From Aquimarina mycalae (lineage in GTDB: Bacteria; Bacteroidota; Bacteroidia; Flavobacteriales; Flavobacteriaceae), in the NCBI RefSeq assembly GCF_029906345.1, contig NZ_JARYGY010000001.1, positions 408,851-472,850 on the forward strand: a DNA stretch of 64,000 bases, written 5' to 3'. The notes beneath the pieces are model-generated. The model did no database searches and had not been told where the DNA came from. It was given only the letters and a program-made list of their open reading frames with translations. Within the stretch, counting starts at the first letter, position 1; each line of letters opens with the position of its first letter. Positions 8,508 to 14,491 of this stretch are shown piece after piece. The position numbers and the translations under genes were made by a program.

Positions 8508-8962
8508 TTTAATTTCTCCTTTACTTCATTAATCAATTCTTTTAAACTACTAATTTGTAGTACCTTATATCGTTCACAAACCACATCTACATTCCCTTTT
8601 CTCCAAAATCCATCTGGACAGCAAACGACTAATTTTCCACTTCTGGCAAATAATCCTAATTCTAATAATGTAATTGGTGACTTGGTATTTTTATCAAAGT
8701 ACATTATAATCATTTCCGATTTTTCCAAAGCTTCTAGTTCCCAGTTTACCTGTTCTTTAAAAACAGGATTCTCTATTTCCTGTTTCCAACTAGCATCCCA
8801 ACTTACCCTTCTAGGGTTTAATAAGGTTACATTATCCTTAGATAACTCTCTGATTATTATATCCTGCCAGTTTTCGGCAACACCAACTTCTATACTTCCA
8901 GCTAAAAACACACTTAGGTTTTTATCTAATTCTATTTTTGATGATGCTGTTATTAGATTCAT
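8504..8962 (-). CDS. Nucleoside 2-deoxyribosyltransferase-like protein
   Basis: The 152-residue protein resembles the nucleoside 2-deoxyribosyltransferase-like group: an early SVFLAGSIEVG strand-loop (17-27), LNPRR (48-52), and VNWELEALEKSEMIIMYFD (72-90) with the acidic residues expected in the active site, then a LLELGLFA helix. Relatives cleave or sense N-glycosidic bonds of nucleotides. It starts 7 bases after the prs-like gene and overlaps the NADAR gene, so it is the second gene of the ADP-ribose operon. The specific substrate is unknown. Confidence 0.82.
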   Translation of the reverse strand: MNLITASSKIELDKNLSVFLAGSIEVGVAENWQDIIIRELSKDNVTLLNPRRVSWDASWKQEIENPVFKEQVNWELEALEKSEMIIMYFDKNTKSPITLLELGLFARSGKLVVCCPDGFWRKGNVDVVCERYKVLQISSLKELINEVKEKLK

Positions 8963-8969
8963 TATTTAC

Positions 8970-9794
8970 TTATTTTATTACTGGAAACTGTATTACTTTT
9001 TCTTCTTCTAAGTCTCTAAAAGAATTGGTAGTAAAAACGGTATCAAATGATTTTGTTAGTTCTTCAAACCCTTTACTAAAAATCCCATGACTTACTACAA
9101 GACTCAGTTTTCCAGCATTCTTTTCCTTTAATGCTGTGGCTAGCCCTAAAAATGTTCCTCCACCATCACAGATATCATCTACGATCACACAATGTTTTCC
9201 TTTTAAATCTTCTTCATATACTCTAAATCCAGAAAGCTTTCCTGTTTTTACATCTCGTTTCTTAGAGCATTCTACCACTTCTATTCCTCCTAAATATTCT
9301 GATACCTTATAAATCTTTTTTAAAGCACCGCCATCAGGAGAAATCAACAATACCTCTTCGGGTATTTGTTTTAAACACTGTTTTACAAACTCATAATTCT
9401 GAATTACTTTTACATTATTGAGCAATGCTGGAGTTACCTCAGAATGGGGATCAAAAACAGTTACTTGGTTATATTGTTGAGCATTTATAATGTCTGCATA
9501 TACCTTTACGCTCAATGATTCTCCACCAACCATTACTCTATCTTGTCTTGCAGCAGGAAAGTAAGGAATCAATACATTAATCAATTTTACATCCATTCTT
9601 CGAAGTGCATCTGTAGCTACCAACAGCAAACCAACATCATTAAACGAATTCAATCGATGTGTAATCGTTACTTCATTATCCATCGACTCTTCAGAGATTT
9701 TAATGTGTGGTTCTCCTCCATTAAACACAAAAGATGTAAAAACTATTGATTTTCCGTATGGAGTAAACGATGGATCTAAATGTAAAAACTTCAT
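8970..9794 (-). CDS. Divergent ribose-phosphate pyrophosphokinase (PRPP synthetase-like)
   Basis: From the ATG at 9794 the product has 274 residues, shorter than the usual 310 or so of housekeeping Prs. Motifs are recognisable but divergent: PYFPAARQDR (77-86) for the ATP loop, FDPHSE (114-119), ISPDGGALKK (151-160), KKRD (178-181) and the PRPP loop DDICDGGGTF (206-215). The longer reading from 9842 uses a TTG that is actually the promoter -33 element, so it is rejected. It is the first gene of the ADP-ribose operon. The family makes PRPP from ribose 5-phosphate, which NadV needs; an alternative is pyrophosphorylation of ADP-ribose (Adps), known from phage NAD-reconstitution operons. Confidence 0.88.
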   Translation of the reverse strand: MKFLHLDPSFTPYGKSIVFTSFVFNGGEPHIKISEESMDNEVTITHRLNSFNDVGLLLVATDALRRMDVKLINVLIPYFPAARQDRVMVGGESLSVKVYADIINAQQYNQVTVFDPHSEVTPALLNNVKVIQNYEFVKQCLKQIPEEVLLISPDGGALKKIYKVSEYLGGIEVVECSKKRDVKTGKLSGFRVYEEDLKGKHCVIVDDICDGGGTFLGLATALKEKNAGKLSLVVSHGIFSKGFEELTKSFDTVFTTNSFRDLEEEKVIQFPVIK

Positions 9795-9795
9795 A

Positions 9796-9816
9796 ATTGT
9801 GTCATTTTTACGCAAA
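9796..9816 (-). promoter_or_regulatory. Predicted NrtR operator (degenerate copy) at the prs-like operon
   Basis: ACGCAAA at 9810-9816 is a full half-site. The other arm, TTGTGT, is degenerate relative to TTTGCGT. It lies directly before the ATG at 9794 and overlaps the promoter -7 element. A second TTTGCGT half-site on the plus strand (9849-9855) lies on the far side of the promoter, so the region 9802-9861 forms a wider inverted pair of nearly identical 17-18 bp segments. Confidence 0.55.
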
Positions 9817-9842
9817 TATAAAACAGAACAGTATACTGGCAA
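9813..9842 (-). promoter_or_regulatory. Bacteroidota-type promoter of the ADP-ribose operon
   Basis: On the minus strand the bases 9842-9840 are TTG, followed by exactly 19 bases and then TATATTTG (9820-9813). This matches the TTG-N19-TAnnTTTG consensus of the Bacteroidota primary sigma factor. Transcription would start near 9807, leaving a leader of about a dozen bases before the ATG at 9794. Confidence 0.75.
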
Positions 9843-9905
9843 AATATTTTGCGTAAAAATTACAATAAAAAAACAATGTATTGATATTTGGGATGTTACA
9901 TTTGG

Positions 9906-9949
9906 ATTTCAGTCCGCACTTCGACAACCTCAGTATGACATACTGAAAT
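9906..9949. repeat. REP-like inverted repeat upstream of the operon
   Basis: Arms ATTTCAGT (9906-9913) and ACTGAAAT (9942-9949) are perfect inverted copies. They enclose CACTTCGACAACCTCAGTAT and an inner palindrome CAGTATGACATACTG (9931-9945). This resembles dispersed flavobacterial intergenic repeats. It also marks the end of the nrtR transcript, so it may act as a terminator there. Confidence 0.5.
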
Positions 9950-10017
9950 GCAAAAAAAAAGATATAAGAAGATATTTCTTATTATATATCTGTACTGATC
10001 AAAGTACGTACAGAAAT

Positions 10018-10698
10018 TTACTTTATATCAAAAAGAAATCCTTCCTTTTGTAATTTGAAGTATTGTTTTTGATTAAATTTAAAGAGGTTTGCAGGTCTAC
10101 CTCTTCCTTCTGATACTTTTTCTTCTAATTCTTCGAGGATATCAAAACTTAGAATTTTCTTTCTAAAATTTCTTCGATCTATTTTCTTATCGAGAATAGT
10201 CATATATAATTTCTCTAAATCAGAAAACAAAAACTTATCTGCCAATAAATCAAAACCTATGGGTTCATAAGTAAGTTTATTACGTAATCTTTTCTGCGCC
10301 GTATCCAGAATTTGGGCGTGATCAAACGCTAATTCAGGAAGTTCATTCATATCAAACCAAGCCACATCATTAGCATCAGTGTCTGCTTTTATAGAATGAT
10401 GCTCTGGTTTTACTAGTCCAAAATACGTGACACTTATAACACGGTTTCTGGGATCTCTATCGGGTTTCCCAAAGGAATATAATTGCTCTAGATAATCTAC
10501 TGTAACGTTGGTTTCTTCTTTAAGTTCTCGCTCTACAGCATCTTCTAGACTTTCACTTTCTAACACCAAGCCTCCTGGCAATGCCCATGAATTTTTAAAC
10601 GGCTCTATGTCCCTCTTAATCAATAACACCTGCAATACCTTGTCTTTATATCCAAAGACCACAGCATCAACAGCAACTTTTATATTTTGGCGTATCAT
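10018..10698 (-). CDS. nrtR: NrtR-type Nudix transcriptional regulator of NAD metabolism
   Basis: From the ATG at 10698 (MIRQNIKVAVDAVVF) the product has 226 residues. Residues 1-140 form a Nudix domain whose box runs from G43 to V65 with REL-x-EE intact and Asn replacing the final Gly, a change compatible with ADP-ribose sensing rather than catalysis. A C-terminal winged helix ends with GRGRPANLF, a phrase typical of NrtR proteins. NrtR family members repress NAD genes and release DNA on binding ADP-ribose. A shared palindrome is centred on this gene's own start codon and recurs at nadV and the prs-like operon. A longer reading from a GTG at 10734 is possible but would start upstream of the predicted promoter. 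Confidence 0.9.
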   Translation of the reverse strand: MIRQNIKVAVDAVVFGYKDKVLQVLLIKRDIEPFKNSWALPGGLVLESESLEDAVERELKEETNVTVDYLEQLYSFGKPDRDPRNRVISVTYFGLVKPEHHSIKADTDANDVAWFDMNELPELAFDHAQILDTAQKRLRNKLTYEPIGFDLLADKFLFSDLEKLYMTILDKKIDRRNFRKKILSFDILEELEEKVSEGRGRPANLFKFNQKQYFKLQKEGFLFDIK

Positions 10699-10711
10699 AT
10701 ACGCAAATTTA
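10687..10711 (-). promoter_or_regulatory. Predicted NrtR auto-operator and -7 element
   Basis: The 21-bp palindrome at 10687-10707 has a perfect core GCGTAT-CAT-ATACGC and matches the nadV copy. On the minus strand it overlaps TAAATTTG (10711-10704), a TAnnTTTG -7 element; the -33 position is weak. The palindrome centre coincides with the ATG at 10698, so the transcript would be almost leaderless. Confidence 0.65.
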
Positions 10712-10764
10712 CAAATCTTACTATAAATTATCACCTAAAACGATAAATAAGCTTTCATAAAAAA

Positions 10765-10796
10765 ATCAGGAGCATACACTCCTGATCCTTTTTTTT
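10765..10796 (-). terminator. Terminator of the crystallin-like lipoprotein gene
   Basis: Arms TCAGGAG and CTCCTGA (10766-10772, 10779-10785) form a hairpin flanked by A-runs and T-runs on both sides, so it can act in both directions. The neighbouring gene ends at 10812 on the minus strand. Confidence 0.7.
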
Positions 10797-10811
10797 ACAA
10801 CTTCTAAAATA

Positions 10812-11444
10812 TTATAGATATCTACCTATCATACTAGAAACTTTATCATGAAGACCTACACTTCTCATGTTAGGTACTGCCTTAACTTGCCCTGGACTTA
10901 GAACAACATTATACACTCTTCCTCTATAATTATCATGCTCAAAGTATTGAGCCAAATACGCTCTTGAACTCTGATTAGTCACAATGCAAGAAGAAATAAG
11001 ATCATTAAATCCATGAGGACGCAGACTTGGATAAGCAAAATTACCTGAACCTCCTAAAGGGAAACCTAAATAATTTTCATGCTGATATCCTGTACTTCTT
11101 GCTATTCCAGCTACTTTGGACATATCTCCTTCTATAGCAAATGTTGCTGTTTTTTCCTGAATGAATGTATTCATTTCATTTATATCATCGAATAAATAAA
11201 ATATATCCTCATTCCCTATTTCAACAACATTACTAGACGAGATAGCTCTTAGCAATTTTTCACTGACACCAGATTCAACTGGCTCTCCATCTCCATTAAA
11301 CTGAACGGTATACTCATTACTTTCGTAAACAAAGGTTTTTGTTAGTACATTTTCTAGTACTAATTCTTCTTCTGTAATTATCCCTTCCTTAGAACAAGAA
11401 AAGATAGTTAAACAAAGTGCGATCAATAAAGATACTTTTTTCAT
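10812..11444 (-). CDS. Lipoprotein with C-terminal beta-gamma-crystallin-like motif
   Basis: A 210-residue predicted lipoprotein: the lipobox ends at Cys17 (LTIFSC). The middle part is not recognised. The last 45 or so residues contain YFEHDNYRGRVYNV and, about 20 residues later, HDKVSSM, which matches the N/D-N/D-x-x-S/T-S calcium-binding signature of beta-gamma-crystallins; one crystallin half-domain would fit. Such domains bind calcium and stabilise extracellular proteins. It stands alone with its own terminator. An 18-bp perfect palindrome lies 65 bases upstream of the start. Calcium binding is inference. Confidence 0.7.
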   Translation of the reverse strand: MKKVSLLIALCLTIFSCSKEGIITEEELVLENVLTKTFVYESNEYTVQFNGDGEPVESGVSEKLLRAISSSNVVEIGNEDIFYLFDDINEMNTFIQEKTATFAIEGDMSKVAGIARSTGYQHENYLGFPLGGSGNFAYPSLRPHGFNDLISSCIVTNQSSRAYLAQYFEHDNYRGRVYNVVLSPGQVKAVPNMRSVGLHDKVSSMIGRYL

Positions 11445-11884
11445 GGTTTTAAAAGTTTAATAATACATTGCCTACTCTATTTTTTAGGGTTTTTCGACTT
11501 CCTCCCAGATTTACTGCGCAGTAAATAAAATATATTTGTTGGTCTATATATTTATAAGATGAATGTACGTATAGCAATGTAAGCATCAACAAGTATTAGG
11601 ACTTACAACATTATTTTGAGGATTACCAACAGAAATAAGAGGACATATGAAAGGGATAATTCCCCTTAATTGTCAAAAATTAAATTAAAAATGTTTCTAT
11701 CAGAACACTTTCTTGAATGATCTAGTTAGTTTTTAAAACCAGGGTTAGTACTTATAGGTAAGAGGTATATGTTTTTAGCATTAAAATTCTGACACCAAGC
11801 AGTATTATTTGTAATTTCTAATCTCTTCTATAAGAATAAACTCGTTAAGAGTACACTGTAAAGCCAATTTGTTAGTTATATAAA
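11445..11884. other. Intergenic region with two inverted repeats
   Basis: No convincing open frame is present. Seen here are an 18-bp perfect palindrome, ATTTACTGCGCAGTAAAT at 11509-11526, which may be an operator of the lipoprotein gene, and AAGGGATAATTCCCCTT at 11651-11667, similar to a sequence at 29479-29496. Confidence 0.5.
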
Positions 11885-11912
11885 AAACTCCCTGAGTTTG
11901 TCAGGGAGTTTA
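11885..11912 (-). terminator. Terminator of aconitase
   Basis: Arms AACTCCCTGA and TCAGGGAGTT form a hairpin 27 bases past the aconitase stop. A run of six T follows on the minus strand. Confidence 0.8.
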
Positions 11913-11938
11913 GAAAATATAATGGTTATGTTTTTTTC

Positions 11939-14206
11939 TTAAGCGTTTTGCTTTTTAATTAAATTTAAAGCAGAACCTTCATTATACCATTCGATTTGCG
12001 ATTGGTTGTACGTATGGTTTACTTCTATAACATCTTTAGAGCCATCAGCATGAACAAACTCTATATTCAATGTCTTTCCTGGTGCAAATGCATCTAAATC
12101 CAAGAAATTGATTGTATCATCTTCTTGAATTTTGTCATAATCTGCTTCATTCACAAATGTCAACCCTAACATTCCTTGTTTTTTAAGGTTTGTTTCGTGT
12201 ATACGTGCAAATGATTTTACGATTACGGCAGCAACACCTAAGTGTCTTGGTTCCATTGCAGCATGCTCTCTAGAAGAACCTTCTCCATAGTTGTGATCAC
12301 CTACAACTATTGTTCTAATTCCAGCAGCTTTGTAGGCTCTTGCAGTATCTGGCACACCACCAAATTCTCCTGTTAATTGATTTTTAACGAAGTTTGTCTT
12401 TTTACCAAAGGCATTTACAGCTCCAATTAGACAGTTGTTAGAAATATTATCTAAATGTCCTCGGAAACGTAACCAAGGTCCAGCCATAGAAATATGATCT
12501 GTAGTACACTTTCCAAAAGCTTTGATTAATAACTTTGCTCCTTTTATCTCATTACCTATTGGTTCAAAAGGTGTAAGTAATTGTAATCTCTCTGATGTCG
12601 GACTTACTTTTACCTCTACACCGCTTCCATCTTCTACTGGTGCTAAATATCCATTATCTTTTACCTCAAAACCTTTTGGTGGTAATTCCCACCCAGTTGG
12701 TTCGTCAAACATAACTTCTTCACCGTTTTCATTGATTAATTTATCTGTCAACGGATTGAAATCCAAACGTCCTGCAACCGCAATAGCTGCTGTCAATTCT
12801 GGAGAAGCCACAAATGCATGTGTATTAGGGTTTCCATCAGCACGCTTCGCAAAGTTTCTATTGAACGAGTGAACTATACTATTTTTTGGTGCATTTTTTG
12901 GGTCATTATATCTTGCCCATTGTCCAATACAAGGTCCACAGGCATTTGTAAATATTTTAGCATCTAGTTTTTCAAAAATTCCTAAAATACCATCTCTGTC
13001 TGCGGTATATCGTACTTGTTCAGAACCTGGATTAATACCCAGTTCTGCTTTCATCTTTAATCCTTTGTCTAAAGCTTGCTGTGCGATTGAAGAAGCTCTT
13101 GATAAATCTTCATAAGAAGAATTGGTACATGAACCTATTAAACCCCATTCTACAACAAGGGGCCAATCATTTGCTTTTGCTTTTTCATTCATAGTAGTAC
13201 CTACTTCAGTAGACAAGTCTGGTGTAAATGGTCCATTCAATAATGGTCCTAACTCAGACAAATTGATTTCAATTACCTGATCAAAGTACTGCTCTGGATT
13301 TGCATACACTTCTGGATCTGCTGTTAAATGTTCTTTTACTTTGTTAGCAGCTTCTGCAACATCTGCTCTTTCTGTAGCACGTAGGTAACGCTCCATTGAT
13401 TCATCATATCCAAACGTAGAAGTAGTAGCTCCTATTTCTGCTCCCATATTACAAATGGTACCTTTACCTGTACAAGACATGGATGTTGCACCAGGTCCGA
13501 AATATTCTACAATAGCACCAGTTCCTCCTTTTACGGTAAGAATTTCTGCTACTTTTAATATCACATCTTTTGGAGCTGTCCAACCTGATAATTTACCAGT
13601 TAATTTGACTCCGATTAATTTAGGAAACTTCAATTCCCAAGCCATTCCAGCCATTACATCTACTGCGTCTGCTCCTCCTACTCCAATCGCTACCATTCCT
13701 AAACCTCCTGCGTTCACAGTATGAGAATCGGTACCAATCATCATACCGCCAGGAAAAGCATAGTTTTCTAATACCACTTGATGAATAATCCCTGCTCCTG
13801 GTTTCCAAAATCCGATTCCATATTTATCAGAAACCGATTCTAAAAAGTTAAACACTTCACTACTAATATCATTTGCATTTTTTAAATCTGCTACAGCACC
13901 TTCTTTTGCTTGTATTAAATGATCGCAATGTACTGTTGTAGGAACTGCTACTTTATTTTTTCCTGCTTGCATAAATTGCAATAATGCCATCTGAGCGGTT
14001 GCATCCTGACAAGCTATACGATCTGGTGCAAAATCAACATAATCTTTACCTCTTGTAAACGCTTTTTTCGTTTTACCATCCCAAAGATGTGAGTACAAAA
14101 TTTTCTCTGCTAATGTTAAAGGTTTTCCCGTTACTTCGCGAGCAGCATCTACTCTCTCAGCAATTTGAGCATACACCTTTTTTATCATATCAATATCGAA
14201 TGCCAT
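11939..14206 (-). CDS. Aconitate hydratase, mitochondrial-type
   Basis: The 755-residue enzyme isomerises citrate to isocitrate in the TCA cycle. It has the iron-sulfur ligands in order: the [13 protein letters not shown] segment near 360 and [14 protein letters not shown] near 430, plus the substrate Arg-containing [13 protein letters not shown] and the swivel-domain [14 protein letters not shown]. Length and N-terminus ([13 protein letters not shown]) match the mitochondrial-type aconitase found in Bacteroidota, which is different from AcnA and AcnB of proteobacteria. It lies 285 bases downstream of acnB on the same strand, but the acnB terminator separates them, so it has its own promoter. 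Confidence 0.95.
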   Translation of the reverse strand: MAFDIDMIKKVYAQIAERVDAAREVTGKPLTLAEKILYSHLWDGKTKKAFTRGKDYVDFAPDRIACQDATAQMALLQFMQAGKNKVAVPTTVHCDHLIQAKEGAVADLKNANDISSEVFNFLESVSDKYGIGFWKPGAGIIHQVVLENYAFPGGMMIGTDSHTVNAGGLGMVAIGVGGADAVDVMAGMAWELKFPKLIGVKLTGKLSGWTAPKDVILKVAEILTVKGGTGAIVEYFGPGATSMSCTGKGTICNMGAEIGATTSTFGYDESMERYLRATERADVAEAANKVKEHLTADPEVYANPEQYFDQVIEINLSELGPLLNGPFTPDLSTEVGTTMNEKAKANDWPLVVEWGLIGSCTNSSYEDLSRASSIAQQALDKGLKMKAELGINPGSEQVRYTADRDGILGIFEKLDAKIFTNACGPCIGQWARYNDPKNAPKNSIVHSFNRNFAKRADGNPNTHAFVASPELTAAIAVAGRLDFNPLTDKLINENGEEVMFDEPTGWELPPKGFEVKDNGYLAPVEDGSGVEVKVSPTSERLQLLTPFEPIGNEIKGAKLLIKAFGKCTTDHISMAGPWLRFRGHLDNISNNCLIGAVNAFGKKTNFVKNQLTGEFGGVPDTARAYKAAGIRTIVVGDHNYGEGSSREHAAMEPRHLGVAAVIVKSFARIHETNLKKQGMLGLTFVNEADYDKIQEDDTINFLDLDAFAPGKTLNIEFVHADGSKDVIEVNHTYNQSQIEWYNEGSALNLIKKQNA

Positions 14207-14406
14207 AAGACTTTTATATATTTTCTGTTATTTTATTTTAAGCATTTCAAGATACGAAATATAGAATGACTACGAAAAGTGTATAAAGAATATAGAATGA
14301 TTATAAAAAAGCATTATAAACTGCAATAGTTATTGTGAAAATTAAAGAATGTAATTCCAAATCTTATCAATCGTCAAACTATTATTTAGCAGAAAATCTA
14401 TTACAA

Positions 14407-14438
14407 AAAAACCTGTGAAATTAACTTCACAGGTTTTA
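14407..14438 (-). terminator. Terminator of acnB
   Basis: Arms AAACCTGTGAA (14409-14419) and TTCACAGGTTT (14426-14436) form a strong hairpin with a T-run on the minus strand, 55 bases past the acnB stop. Confidence 0.8.
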
Positions 14439-14491
14439 CTCAATTATTTTAAGCACTATCTACCTAATAGGAAGACATTAAAAATCTTTGA

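Noticed and set aside
9840..9842. Longer start (TTG) for the prs-like gene giving 290 residues
   Set aside because: The TTG is the -33 element of a perfect TTG-N19-TATATTTG promoter; translation from it would precede the transcription start.
730..10698. Prophage origin of the NAD gene set
   Set aside because: No integrase, capsid, tail, attachment repeats or tRNA are nearby, and base composition is like the neighbours, though transfer from a phage long ago is not excluded.
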